Positions 34,617 to 44,073 of a DNA stretch of 64,000 nt are shown one piece after another. Every line of letters starts with the position of its first letter. Position 1 is the first letter of the stretch. Made by a program: the position numbers and the translations under genes. The notes below the pieces were generated by a model. The model saw only the letters and a list, made by a program, of their open reading frames with translations, made no database searches and was not told the DNA's origin. Source of the stretch: Prochlorococcus marinus str. MIT 9302 (GTDB taxonomy: Bacteria; Cyanobacteriota; Cyanobacteriia; PCC-6307; Cyanobiaceae); NCBI RefSeq assembly GCF_000759975.1, contig NZ_JNAM01000010.1:275762-339761 (forward strand), read 5' to 3'.

Positions 34617-35402
34617 GTGAATAATAAGCTCTCCTTAAAAAATATTAATGTCAAATATGGAGAGAGCCTAGCTTTAAAATCCATAAACTTAGATATTTAT
34701 AAAGGTGAATTTGTAGTCCTTCTTGGGTCTTCTGGGGCAGGTAAATCAACTTTGCTAAGAACAATCAATCAATTGAATCCATTAACTTCAGGAGAGTTAG
34801 ATTTTTTTGATTTAGGAAAAATAAGAAATAAAAAAGATCTTCAGAATTTAAGAAAAAAAACTGGGATGATATTTCAACAACATCAGTTGATTGAGAGAAA
34901 TACTGTTTTCCAAAATGTTTTAACTGGTCGACTTGGATTTCATTCACTATTTAGAAGCATTTTACCTCTTCCAAAATTTGATCAAGAACTTGCTCTCGAT
35001 TGCATAGATAGAGTTAGCCTCTTAGACAAAGCGCTTGTAAAAGTAAAAGAATTAAGCGGAGGACAACAACAAAGAGTAGGAATTGCTAGAGCTTTAGCTC
35101 AAAATCCTTCGTTGATTTTGGCAGATGAACCCATAGCTAGTCTTGACCCAAAAACTTCCCATCAAGTTTTATCGATGCTGAAAGATATTTGTAAGAAAGA
35201 TAATATATCCGCATTAACTAGTCTTCACCAAGTTGATTTTGCTAAAGAATATGGAGATAGAATTATTGGCTTAAGTCATGGGAAAATAGTTTTTAATGGT
35301 AAATCAGATCAACTTTCAGACGAGATTTTAAAAAATATTTATTCATCTTCACCAATAACAGAAGAAGCAAATTTTACCTCAAATGAAGTGGTAATGGTTT
35401 AA
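34617..35402 (+). CDS. phnC: phosphonate/phosphite ABC transporter ATPase
   Basis: 261 residues from GTG. Walker A LLGSSGAGKSTLLR, signature ELSGGQQQRVGIARAL, Walker B LILADEPIASLDP, and the H-loop LTSLHQV. It powers uptake with PhnD and PhnE. With ptxD downstream, phosphite is a likely substrate, and methylphosphonate is likely too given phnYZ. An 11-bp perfect hairpin spans its stop codon. A Pho-box-like site lies upstream. Confidence 0.93.
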   Translation: MNNKLSLKNINVKYGESLALKSINLDIYKGEFVVLLGSSGAGKSTLLRTINQLNPLTSGELDFFDLGKIRNKKDLQNLRKKTGMIFQQHQLIERNTVFQNVLTGRLGFHSLFRSILPLPKFDQELALDCIDRVSLLDKALVKVKELSGGQQQRVGIARALAQNPSLILADEPIASLDPKTSHQVLSMLKDICKKDNISALTSLHQVDFAKEYGDRIIGLSHGKIVFNGKSDQLSDEILKNIYSSSPITEEANFTSNEVVMV

Positions 35403-35414
35403 AACCACTTCATT
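35382..35414 (+). terminator. intercistronic hairpin between phnC and phnD
   Basis: AATGAAGTGGT (35382-35392) and ACCACTTCATT (35404-35414) form a perfect 11-bp stem with an 11-base loop around the phnC stop. It is followed by A-rich, not T-rich, sequence, so it is more likely an mRNA-processing or stabilising hairpin or a weak attenuator than a full terminator. Confidence 0.6.
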
Positions 35415-35426
35415 AAAAAAACTTAG

Positions 35427-36314
<888 letters not shown>

Positions 36315-36350
36315 AAAATCACATTAAAAATACAAATAAAAAATTATTAA

Positions 36351-37148
36351 ATGGATAAATTTAAAAGAATTTTAGAAGTCGAAAGGAGGACTTGGAAAAA
36401 ACAATTTTTCAGGGTTCTCATAATTTTGATATTTGTATTTTCTTCTTTAGCAGTTGTAGGTCTTTTCGATTTTGAAAGGATAAGTACAGGCATTCCGGCA
36501 GTTTTAAAATTACTGCCGGAAATGTTCCCTCCTGATTTCTCAAGAGCTGGAACTTGGTTTAAACCTTTAATAGACTCTTTGGCAATGAGTATCGCAGGAA
36601 CTTCGATTTCTGTTTTTTTATCTTTACTTCTATGTTTTTTTGCTGCAAGAAATACAACGATAAATCCAATATTTTACAACTTAGCAACACTAATTTTAAA
36701 CGTTACAAGAGCTGTTCCTGAATTAATTTTGGGTATTATTCTAGTTGCAATGATTGGCTTTGGTGCTCTACCGGGGACATTGGCATTAGGTCTTCATTCT
36801 GTTGGAATGTTAGGTAAATTCTATGCTGAAGCTATTGAGCTTTGTGACAAGGAACCTATAGAAGCAGCTAGAGCTTCTGGCGCAAGTGATCTACAAGTTA
36901 TTGTGCATAGCATTCTTCCTCAAGTTTTTCCTGCTATGGCTGATGTTACTTTTTATAGATGGGAATACAACTTTAGAGCTTCAATGGTTGTGGGTGCGGT
37001 AGGGGCTGGTGGTATAGGTTTAGAGATCATAAGTGCTTTGAGGATAATGGATTATGCTCAAGTATCAGCTTTATTAATAGTAGTTTTAGTCGTAGTAACT
37101 GTATTAGATAGCATGAGTAACTATCTCAGGAAATCAGTATCTGAATAA
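36351..37148 (+). CDS. phnE: phosphonate/phosphite ABC transporter permease
   Basis: 265 residues with about six membrane segments. The ATPase-docking EAA loop is EAARASGASDLQVIVHSILP. It forms the channel with PhnC and PhnD. Gap of 36 bases after phnD and 10 bases before ptxD, all in one operon. Confidence 0.93.
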   Translation: MDKFKRILEVERRTWKKQFFRVLIILIFVFSSLAVVGLFDFERISTGIPAVLKLLPEMFPPDFSRAGTWFKPLIDSLAMSIAGTSISVFLSLLLCFFAARNTTINPIFYNLATLILNVTRAVPELILGIILVAMIGFGALPGTLALGLHSVGMLGKFYAEAIELCDKEPIEAARASGASDLQVIVHSILPQVFPAMADVTFYRWEYNFRASMVVGAVGAGGIGLEIISALRIMDYAQVSALLIVVLVVVTVLDSMSNYLRKSVSE

Positions 37149-37158
37149 TTCTCATTAA

Positions 37159-38115
37159 ATGAAGAAGGTTGTTATTTCCAATAAAGTTCATACTGAAGTT
37201 ATTGAGTTATTAGAAAAAAATTTTGAAGTAATTAGTAACCAAAATGATAAACCTCTAACTTATGAAAAATTAAAGTTCTTATGTAAAGATGCACATGGTG
37301 TGATGGTATTCATGCCAGATAGAATTGATAAGAACTTTTTAGATAATTCAAAAAATTTAGAGATCATCTCTGGAGCACTAAGAGGATTTGACAATATTGA
37401 TTTGGAAGAGTGCATAAAAAGAAATATAAAATTTACAATGATCCCAGATTTACTTGCTTCCCCAACAGCAGAATTAACATTGGGACTTCTTATTGGTTTA
37501 TCAAGAAATCTACTAATAGGTGATGAATATGTTAGATCTGAAAAGTTTAAAGGTTGGGAACCAAAATTCTTCTCAAATGGAATTGAAGGAAAAAATGTTT
37601 GTCTTCTAGGTATGGGTAAATTAGGGGTTGAAGTGGCTAGGAAGATTAAAGGTTTTAATGTAAAACTTTTTTATCATGATTTACAAAAATTAGATTCAAT
37701 AGATGAACAACAACTAAACACCAAATATCTGGAATTAAATGATCTTTTTGAGAAGGCTGATTATTTGGTTATTCTTTTACCTTTAAAAAACGATACTTAC
37801 CATTTTATTAACTTTGAAAATATTTTAAAAATAAAAAAAAATTGTTTACTTATTAATACTTCAAGAGGTTCTGTAGTAGATGAGAGTGCAATTGCACAAG
37901 CAATTAATTCTGGGCACATAGGAGGATATGCTTCAGATGTCTTTGAATTTGAAGATTTATCGATAAAAGATCGACCAAAAAAAATTAATCAGGAATTATT
38001 AAATTTAAAAGATAAGACTTTTTTTACTCCTCATCTTGGCTCAGCAGTTGATGAAGTTAGACTTTTTATTGAATTAGAAGCTGCTCAAAATATTATCAAC
38101 TTTTTATATCATTAA
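37159..38115 (+). CDS. ptxD: phosphite dehydrogenase (NAD-dependent)
   Basis: 318 residues of the D-2-hydroxyacid dehydrogenase family. NAD loop VCLLGMGKLGVEVARKIKG, later INTSRGSVVDESAIAQAI with the catalytic Arg region, and FFTPHLGSAVDEV with the catalytic His. Position right after phnCDE and length support phosphite dehydrogenase, as reported for the Prochlorococcus ptxABDC/phn-type cluster. It oxidises phosphite to phosphate with NAD+. A different 2-hydroxyacid substrate cannot be fully excluded. Confidence 0.85.
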   Translation: MKKVVISNKVHTEVIELLEKNFEVISNQNDKPLTYEKLKFLCKDAHGVMVFMPDRIDKNFLDNSKNLEIISGALRGFDNIDLEECIKRNIKFTMIPDLLASPTAELTLGLLIGLSRNLLIGDEYVRSEKFKGWEPKFFSNGIEGKNVCLLGMGKLGVEVARKIKGFNVKLFYHDLQKLDSIDEQQLNTKYLELNDLFEKADYLVILLPLKNDTYHFINFENILKIKKNCLLINTSRGSVVDESAIAQAINSGHIGGYASDVFEFEDLSIKDRPKKINQELLNLKDKTFFTPHLGSAVDEVRLFIELEAAQNIINFLYH

Positions 38116-38521
38116 TAGTTTTATACATTTTTATATAAGAGATATTTTCTTTTTTGAAATAATCACCTTCAGATAAAAAACCGAATTTTTCATAAAACAT
38201 TTGAGCTTTTTTTCTAGAAAATAAGTAAATATAATTTACGTTTCTTAACTCTAAGTAAGAAATTGAATGACAAATTAATTTAGACCCAAATCCTTTGTTT
38301 TGATAAGCAGGTTTTGTGGCCATTTTTCTGATTCTTGCTTTATTTTCTCTCACGAAAAGTGAAATTATTGATATTAATTCCTCTTGTTTATATAAACCAA
38401 AATGTGTACCATTTTTATCATCTTCAAGAATACAAAATTCTTTTTTTTTATCTGGCCAAATAGCTTCATGCCTTATATCAACAGTTTGATTAGAATATAT
38501 TTTTCTAATTGAAATTGGCAT
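38096..38521 (-). CDS. GNAT acetyltransferase
   Basis: 141 residues. The acetyl-CoA motif is RKMATKPAYQNKGFGSKLIC and the C-terminal YLFSRKKAQMFYEKFGFLSE is also GNAT-like. Substrate unknown; GNAT enzymes in phosphonate loci can acetylate aminophosphonates, so a link to the neighbours is possible. It overlaps the 3' end of ptxD by 20 bases, convergent, and is divergent from phnY. Confidence 0.8.
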   Translation of the reverse strand: MPISIRKIYSNQTVDIRHEAIWPDKKKEFCILEDDKNGTHFGLYKQEELISIISLFVRENKARIRKMATKPAYQNKGFGSKLICHSISYLELRNVNYIYLFSRKKAQMFYEKFGFLSEGDYFKKENISYIKMYKTINDIKS

Positions 38522-38539
38522 TCTTAATTATCTTTTCTT

Positions 38540-38569
38540 CTTAAATTTATCTTAATCATAAATGTTTAA
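38540..38569 (+). promoter_or_regulatory. Pho-box-like site upstream of phnY
   Basis: CTTAAATT, 3 bases, CTTAATCA, 3 bases, ATGTTTAA: same 11-bp period as the site before phnC. Lies between the divergent GNAT and phnY genes, 36 bases before the phnY TTG start. Confidence 0.5.
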
Positions 38570-38605
38570 AATCTTGTTAAGACTTGTATTAAGGTTGAAT
38601 CAGTT

Positions 38606-39331
38606 TTGAACAATATAAAATTAAAATTCGATAATGACGGATTTATAGTTAATGAAAACCTAATAAATCAAAATGATTTAGAGGCCATTGAAAAATGGAT
38701 TAGTGAACTTAACGACTCTAAAGAGGTTAACCATCATTATGAAAAAACAGTTAATGGTAAAGTGCTCTCAAGAACAGAAAACTTTGTAAGCTCGCATACA
38801 TCTTTTAGGGAATTTCTTTTAAGTTCATCAATAAAAGATTATTTAACTATGCTATTTGATGATGAACCAATATTATTCAAAGAAAAAATAAATTATAAAT
38901 ACCCAGGGGGAGCTGGATATGCACCTCATCAAGATGCCCCTGCTTATCCTTTTGGGAAAAAGCACATAACAATGCTATTAGCTATAGATGATTCTGATAT
39001 AAGTAATGGATGTTTGGAATTTGCAAGAGGTAGAAATAATGAGGGCATAATAAATATTGATGACAAAGGATGTATAGATTCACTAACCGCAGAAAAATTT
39101 GTTTGGGAGAAGATACCTCTTAAAAAGGGAGGCGCAGTATTTTTCGATTCTTTTGTTCCTCACAGAAGTTCAACAAATAAATCTAGTCGTCCAAGAAGAG
39201 CGCTTTATGTTACTTATAATGCTAAAACTGAAGGCGATTTGAGAAAAGATTATTATGACTTTAAAAAGAACTCTCTTAAAGATGGATATGTAAGTTTAAT
39301 AGGTCACTTTGAAGGAGAAGCAATTAAATGA
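38606..39331 (+). CDS. phnY: Fe(II)/2-oxoglutarate phosphonate hydroxylase
   Basis: 241 residues, PhyH family. Iron ligands: HxD in GYAPHQDAPAYPF and the distal His in VFFDSFVPHRSSTNKSS, with the 2-oxoglutarate-binding arginine in SRPRRALYVTYN. In MIT9301-type strains PhnY hydroxylates methylphosphonate, then PhnZ cleaves it to formate and phosphate. Start TTG. The stop overlaps the PhnZ start (AATGA), showing translational coupling. Confidence 0.88.
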   Translation: MNNIKLKFDNDGFIVNENLINQNDLEAIEKWISELNDSKEVNHHYEKTVNGKVLSRTENFVSSHTSFREFLLSSSIKDYLTMLFDDEPILFKEKINYKYPGGAGYAPHQDAPAYPFGKKHITMLLAIDDSDISNGCLEFARGRNNEGIINIDDKGCIDSLTAEKFVWEKIPLKKGGAVFFDSFVPHRSSTNKSSRPRRALYVTYNAKTEGDLRKDYYDFKKNSLKDGYVSLIGHFEGEAIK

Positions 39332-39933
39332 AATACAAAACTATTAAAAACTTCAAAAACAAATTACAAAATTCTGATAACAATGAATTTGTAGATTTAT
39401 TATTTGATTTTATTAAGGAGGAAGGAAAAACTAATTATGATGAATCAGTCACTCAATTACAACATAGTCTCCAAACAGCATCACTTGCCCGAATTGAAGA
39501 TGGCAGAAGGCATATAGTAATTGCTTCTTTATTACACGATATAGGTCATCTTCTAATCGATGAAAATGACTCAAAAAATGATTTCTTAAAAAAAGATCTT
39601 AACCATGAAAATATTGCTTCAAATTTTTTAAAAGATTTTTTCTCTGAAGAAATTACAGAAAGTATTCGCTTACACGTTGTAGCAAAAAGATATTTATGCT
39701 CAATCGATAATTCTTATTATGAAAGTTTATCTAAAGCATCTAAAAATAGTTTTCAGGTACAAGGTGGTGCTTTAAATAAAGAAGAGATTAATGAACTAGA
39801 AAATAATAAATACTTCAAAGATGCAGTTCGATTAAGAAAATGGGATGATAGAGGAAAGGTTTCTCTAAAAGAAGTTGAAGAATTAGATACTTATAAAAAA
39901 ATGATTGTTGCCGAAAGATTAGCTATCTATTAA
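39328..39933 (+). CDS. phnZ: HD-domain phosphonate oxygenase
   Basis: 201 residues. HD-domain ligands are visible in TQLQHSLQTASLARIEDG and VIASLLHDIGHLLID, with a third His in ESIRLHVVAKRYLCSID, as in the mixed-valence di-iron oxygenase PhnZ. It oxidatively cleaves the C-P bond of 1-hydroxyphosphonates from PhnY. The ATG is inside the phnY stop, so both are made together. It is convergent with the OsmC-like gene. Confidence 0.88.
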   Translation: MKYKTIKNFKNKLQNSDNNEFVDLLFDFIKEEGKTNYDESVTQLQHSLQTASLARIEDGRRHIVIASLLHDIGHLLIDENDSKNDFLKKDLNHENIASNFLKDFFSEEITESIRLHVVAKRYLCSIDNSYYESLSKASKNSFQVQGGALNKEEINELENNKYFKDAVRLRKWDDRGKVSLKEVEELDTYKKMIVAERLAIY

Positions 39934-40324
39934 AAATATATTCATAGCTTATATTTATAGATTCTTTAAGAGAATTGCTTATGAATGATGATTCAATTTT
40001 TTCTTTTATAAAGTTCTTTATTTTTAATTTCTTAATAAGTGGAAGGCATATTTTACAATGCAAGGTTGAAATTTTATTATTTTGAACATCACTTTTAGAG
40101 ATAATATCAACATAAAAACTTTTTGATTCAATGTTATTCTTTTCTAGAATTATTCCGAGAGTTGTTGAAATACAACAAGCTAAAGATGCAGACAAAAGAT
40201 TTGAGGGTTTAGTTTGTTCGCAAGAATCATGTAAATTTCTGTTCGAATTTGTTTTTATTTTTAATTGATTTTCAAAGATAATTTCACTCTCAAATTCACC
40301 TAAATATTTCGCCTTAATTGACAT
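39923..40324 (-). CDS. OsmC/Ohr-like protein
   Basis: 133 residues. The segment PSNLLSASLACCISTTLGII with a Cys pair is typical of OsmC, whose catalytic cysteine reduces peroxides. Only one catalytic Cys is expected in the second half (LHCKICLPLI), so activity may differ. Divergent from the ACR3 exporter with a Pho-box-like site between them. Confidence 0.7.
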   Translation of the reverse strand: MSIKAKYLGEFESEIIFENQLKIKTNSNRNLHDSCEQTKPSNLLSASLACCISTTLGIILEKNNIESKSFYVDIISKSDVQNNKISTLHCKICLPLIKKLKIKNFIKEKIESSFISNSLKESINISYEYIFNR

Positions 40325-40359
40325 ATAAAAATAGCTATTATTAAGAGCTTATTATAGGT

Positions 40360-40378
40360 AAATTAAGTTAAGATTAAG
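40360..40378 (-). promoter_or_regulatory. Pho-box-like site between osmC-like gene and ACR3
   Basis: On the minus strand CTTAATCT, 3 bases, CTTAATTT: two 8-mers at an 11-bp period. The site is 35 bases from the OsmC-like start and 45 bases from the ACR3 start and could control either. Confidence 0.45.
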
Positions 40379-40423
40379 GCCAAAAAATTTTGCTAAATTT
40401 AATAATTGATTAAAAAATTTTAA

Positions 40424-41434
40424 ATGCAATTTTCCGATAGATATCTAAGTATTTGGGTTTTCTTAGCAATGTGTATTGGATCTTTATCCGGTTATTTATT
40501 TCCTAATTTATCTCAATTTATAGGCGGATTAGAACTCTCAAGAATAAATCTTCCAATAGCAATTCTTATCTGGGGAATGATTTTCCCAATGATGTTATCA
40601 ATAGATTTCAAGTCAATAATAAATTTGAAATATAAGATTAAAGGATTTTCTATTGTCCTTTTTATTAATTGGTTAATAAAACCAGTTTCAATGGCAATCA
40701 TTGCAGCCTCTTTTTTATATTTTTTATATGGTAATTTGATAGATCCTGTACTTGCTAAAGAATATGTTTCTGGAATGATTCTATTAGGAATAGCGCCATG
40801 TACAGCAATGGTTTTTGTCTGGAGTAATCTTGCTAAAGGCGATCCTTTATTTACTTTAATACAAGTAGCTATTAATGATCTAATATTAATTTTAGCCTTT
40901 CCATTATTGTCAAAAATTCTTTTAGGATTTAACAGTATAGATATCCCGTTAGATACTGTTTTCGGTTCTGTAATAATCTTTATTCTGGTACCACTTTTTC
41001 TAGCAATATTTTTAAAAAATAAAATCTATAGCGAAAAAAAAATAAAAAGTATTTTGAATAAAAGTAAAAGTTATTCGTTATTTTTTTTAATTCTTACAGT
41101 CTTTTTATTATTCTTTGTTCAATCAAAATCTATATTACAAAATCCTATTCATATAATCTTAATTTCAATTCCATTAATAATACAGACTCTTTTTATTTTT
41201 TATTTAACTGCTTTTTCAATGAAGTTTTTTGGGCAAAAGTATTCTATTTCCTGTCCAGGCTCGATGATAGCCGCTTCAAACTTTTTTGAACTCGCAGTAG
41301 CTGTATCGATAACTCTTTTTGGTGTTAATTCAGGAGCTGCTTTGGCTACCATAGTTGGGGTACTAGTAGAAGTTCCTTTGATGCTTTATTTAGTAAATAT
41401 TTCTAAGTCTTCCAAAATATTATTTATAAAGTAA
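40424..41434 (+). CDS. ACR3-family arsenite exporter
   Basis: 336 residues with about ten membrane helices. The motif MILLGIAPCTAMVFVWSNLA with conserved Cys and the following FTLIQVAINDLILILAF are diagnostic for ACR3. It pumps arsenite out. Phosphate-starved cells import more arsenate, so an exporter next to phosphorus-scavenging genes and a Pho-box-like site makes sense. No arsenate reductase is seen in the window. The end overlaps a small opposing gene by 11 bases. Confidence 0.9.
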   Translation: MQFSDRYLSIWVFLAMCIGSLSGYLFPNLSQFIGGLELSRINLPIAILIWGMIFPMMLSIDFKSIINLKYKIKGFSIVLFINWLIKPVSMAIIAASFLYFLYGNLIDPVLAKEYVSGMILLGIAPCTAMVFVWSNLAKGDPLFTLIQVAINDLILILAFPLLSKILLGFNSIDIPLDTVFGSVIIFILVPLFLAIFLKNKIYSEKKIKSILNKSKSYSLFFLILTVFLLFFVQSKSILQNPIHIILISIPLIIQTLFIFYLTAFSMKFFGQKYSISCPGSMIAASNFFELAVAVSITLFGVNSGAALATIVGVLVEVPLMLYLVNISKSSKILFIK

Positions 41435-41591
41435 TATTTTCTTCTTCAAGTTTTTTCTTTAGTTCTAGTGGCATATAAGTAATATCTTTTTTAATTGCAT
41501 CTAAAGCATCATTATACTTTTCAGGATCAGATAAAAGGGTTTTTATCAAGTTGTATTGACTTTCTATTTCTTGAGAGGAAAATTTACTCAT
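41424..41591 (-). CDS. small acidic helical protein, 55 aa
   Basis: Start ATG at 41591, stop 41424-41426. Reads MSKFSSQEIESQYNLIKTLL, SDPEKYNDALDAI, then a Lys/Glu-rich helix. Typical small conserved protein of the genus; function unknown. Confidence 0.5.
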   Translation of the reverse strand: MSKFSSQEIESQYNLIKTLLSDPEKYNDALDAIKKDITYMPLELKKKLEEENITL

Positions 41592-41706
41592 TTTAAAAAC
41601 TTATTAGTTTTGTTATTCTATACTTTCTGTCAATATATTTTCCTACATGTGAGGATATAGGTTAGGTATAAAATGTACTTAGCCTATACCTCCAAAAGTA
41701 GGAATA

Positions 41707-42702
41707 TTATTTCCAATATTTAAAGTAAGGTCTCCCAACCTTTTCAACGATTTTTGTCCTTTCAATTTTTCCTTCAGTAAATAGTTTTATACATATCCTT
41801 CTTGCATGTTCAAAATTACATTTAAATTTTGCCGACAATTCCTTATATGTATATTCATGCTTTTCTTTAGTCAAAAACTTTAAAAATTTATCACTTAATT
41901 CATTTTTCTTTGTTGGTAGAAGATCACCACAATCGGCATCAATTAATTTAAAAGAGTAATCTTCTTTATTACCCTGCAATTTCCATTTAGTACCTTTCTC
42001 ACAATTTCTTTTACCTAAGCATTTTAAATAAAAAATCTCATCATCTTTTTCGTCAGTCCACATACTCCATACATCACTTACTGCACCTGATTGTGTACCA
42101 GCGCCTAGGATATCATTCATATCCACTTCTGTTCTTTCTTCTTTTCTTAAATGGGCTGTTATGACAATAAGGATTTTTAATTCACTTGCTAAATTATTTA
42201 ATGCATATAGAGGAATACAAAATTCTGAATCTTTAATAGATATTCCATTCCCCATTATTAATCCAGTAATACTATCTATAAAAACAACATCTATATTTTG
42301 AATCTTTACTAAAATTCTTAGTTCATCAATATCTAATTCATACCCACCTTCATCATCATTAAAAAGAAAACTTATATTCTCTTTTTGTAAGTCCATTAAT
42401 TTGAATTTATCCAAAGCATTATTTCTTGATTCATCAGCTTGCCATACAAAAACTTTTGATTTTTTTGTTTTTAATTCACCCATGAACATCTTTTGATATT
42501 CAAGGGCTTCTGCCATTCGATAAATAAAAGTAGTTTTACCTGATCCTTTATCAGCAGCTAATAAAACACAAGAACCTTTTGCACCAAATAAATCCACAAT
42601 CCACTCTCTAGGTTTCCATTGATCCATTAATTGAGAAAGAGGAATAGGTTTTAATTTACCTATTCCTTTTTTACTACTTTCAAACCCATTTTTAGAAGCC
42701 AC
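41707..42702 (-). CDS. RepA-like ATPase of the tycheposon
   Basis: 331 residues. Walker A LLAADKGSGKTTFIY, Walker B VDVVFIDSITGLI, and LIVITAHLRKEE as a sensor; the last 60 residues form a winged helix (KFLTKEKHEYTYKELSAKFK). Same architecture as the satellite's ATPase at 15291, suggesting that both elements replicate after excision. It ends the leftward operon that starts near the right end of the tycheposon. Confidence 0.75.
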   Translation of the reverse strand: MASKNGFESSKKGIGKLKPIPLSQLMDQWKPREWIVDLFGAKGSCVLLAADKGSGKTTFIYRMAEALEYQKMFMGELKTKKSKVFVWQADESRNNALDKFKLMDLQKENISFLFNDDEGGYELDIDELRILVKIQNIDVVFIDSITGLIMGNGISIKDSEFCIPLYALNNLASELKILIVITAHLRKEERTEVDMNDILGAGTQSGAVSDVWSMWTDEKDDEIFYLKCLGKRNCEKGTKWKLQGNKEDYSFKLIDADCGDLLPTKKNELSDKFLKFLTKEKHEYTYKELSAKFKCNFEHARRICIKLFTEGKIERTKIVEKVGRPYFKYWK

Positions 42703-42940
42703 TTTTTAACCTCCATTCCTTATAAACCAATTCCATTTTTTGAATGGTAGTTTCACAGAAATAAGCAAGTTTATGTTGCTTAGCTTTTTGCAAACGGATA
42801 TACCAAATCCTTGCAATTACGCGAGCGATTATCTTTTGTTTGAACTTGGGGTGAAGCTGGGAAGATTTAATCCCAATGCTTCTATAAGTCATTAGAATAG
42901 AGTCGTAAAGATAAGGCCCGCTATAAGCGGGTTTTTTCAT
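42692..42940 (-). CDS. small basic protein with hairpin at its start
   Basis: 82 residues, rich in basic and aromatic residues (FKQKIIARVIARIWYIRLQK). The start at 42940 overlaps the stop of the HTH gene by 4 bases. A perfect palindrome CCCGC-TATAA-GCGGG with T-run lies within the first codons, so translation may depend on structure, or the true start may be a later ATG. Function unknown. Confidence 0.5.
   Translation of the reverse strand: MKKPAYSGPYLYDSILMTYRSIGIKSSQLHPKFKQKIIARVIARIWYIRLQKAKQHKLAYFCETTIQKMELVYKEWRLKSGF
42917..42937 (+). terminator. intrinsic terminator facing right, within minus-strand gene
   Basis: CCCGCTATAAGCGGG at 42917-42931 then TTTTTT. On the plus strand this is a textbook intrinsic terminator though no plus-strand gene is present; it might block antisense transcription or end a transcript from the cargo side. 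Confidence 0.6.
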
Positions 42941-43323
42941 GAAAATGAATTAATAATTTTTTTATTAGATATTTGTATTGGTTTTATTTTTGATACGTCT
43001 TTAACTGCATTTATTCTGTGATAGTAGAAATCAGTTCTTTTACCTCTTACTACTTCTTTGACAGAAGTCTTTTTAAATAAACCCTCGTTTCTCCATTTAG
43101 TAACTGTTGAATTACTAACTTTTAAAATTACAGCAAGTTCAGATGGCTTTAACCAGACATTCACATTAAATGGATTCCCTTCTCTTGCCAGATCAAAATC
43201 CATTCTTAATTGGTCAACAGTTTCTCTTGTAAAAGAAAAACTTTGGATTAACTCCTGTACTGTTTCTCTAAGTTCTTTGACGTCTTTTTTAGACGCAAGT
43301 TCCTCTCGACTAAAAGTATTCAT
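42937..43323 (-). CDS. helix-turn-helix regulator or excisionase
   Basis: 128 residues. Helical N-terminus (REELASKKDVKELRETVQEL), then WLKPSELAVILKVSNSTVTK and WRNEGLFKKTSVKEVV, a MerR/excisionase-type helix-turn-helix with wing. Probably controls excision or the replication operon. Four-base overlap with the next gene. Confidence 0.65.
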   Translation of the reverse strand: MNTFSREELASKKDVKELRETVQELIQSFSFTRETVDQLRMDFDLAREGNPFNVNVWLKPSELAVILKVSNSTVTKWRNEGLFKKTSVKEVVRGKRTDFYYHRINAVKDVSKIKPIQISNKKIINSFS

Positions 43324-43344
43324 TTGTTTAAAAAGATATATTGC

Positions 43345-43533
43345 TTAGCTGTCGCTGTCCTTCTTAAAACGATTCTCAAACCCATGCTTCAACATTGGCG
43401 TAGCCGTGGATAAATCAGAGCCTTCATTTATATGGTCAGCAACTTCAATAAAATCCGCAGTTGATCTTGCATCATCATTGGAACGCTTCCTTACGGAGAT
43501 GTTGTATTTTCTATTAAAGCGACTTTTAGCCAT
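43345..43533 (-). CDS. small basic protein at tycheposon right end
   Basis: 62 residues (MAKSRFNRKYNISVRKRSND followed by ARSTADFIEVADHINEG). Small and basic with a helical middle; might be a DNA-binding factor. It is the first gene of the leftward operon, 21 bases from the HTH gene. Function unknown. Confidence 0.5.
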   Translation of the reverse strand: MAKSRFNRKYNISVRKRSNDDARSTADFIEVADHINEGSDLSTATPMLKHGFENRFKKDSDS

Positions 43534-43826
43534 ATTAATTCTGGAGAATTGTTGTTAGAAGTAACAGCAACCCTGACCTCGTCTATCCACCTTGCTTAAG
43601 GGTTTATACAAGTAATTATTAGAAACCTATTTGAAGATCAGAGTCTCCCGTAGTGCTTCATCAGTTATTTAAAATTTTACTTCCATTTTTATATAAATCA
43701 ACTGGTAAATATTAGTAATCCGCTTGTTATGTAAACTAGAGCCAAATAATTGTAATGATAGTCCTCCTTATATAGTCCCTTTTTTTAAAATTATCCCACT
43801 TTACTTGCAAATACAATAGGCTGTTT
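43534..43826. other. right arm of tycheposon
   Basis: No gene seen. AGTCCTCC at 43760 and AGTCCC at 43774 are 14 bp apart, the second 57 bp from TTTCAAGAC at 43831. TGTAAACTAGAGCCA (about 43731) and TTTAAAATTATCCC (about 43785) have counterparts in the right arm of the mini-element, so these are element-end sequences recognised by the recombinase. Confidence 0.65.
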
Positions 43827-43869
43827 TAGTTTTCAAGACTAGAGCCTTAAACCACTCGACCACCCCTCC
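43827..43869 (-). pseudogene. tRNA-Ser 5' half, copy 2 (att site)
   Basis: Identical to 26451-26493 (5' half of tRNA-Ser through the anticodon). It is the junction between the tycheposon and the mini-element, followed by a copy of the tRNA upstream region with its -10-like AATATA at the same 31-base distance. Not a functional tRNA. Confidence 0.85.
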
Positions 43870-44073
43870 AACGGGTTATTCAGTTGTATCCGAACCACTA
43901 ATATATATCATAAGAAGCTAGTCGTAGGCAAGTAAGTCACCTAATTGCAAGGGTTCTTAGGAGTTATAAAATGAAAACATTTTTTGGTTGACAGAAAATG
44001 GGTCAACTTGTATTAATTTGTAGATATTTGTTATATTTAGTCCACGCAAGGTAGTGCACGCAAGGTAGCTCTA

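Noticed and set aside
42692..42940. Relocating the start past the terminator-like hairpin with certainty
   Set aside because: A later ATG is possible but the 4-base overlap with the previous gene also favours 42940; the sequence does not decide.
43831..43869. Second functional tRNA-Ser gene
   Set aside because: Only the 5' half is present; the T-arm and acceptor 3' strand are missing.
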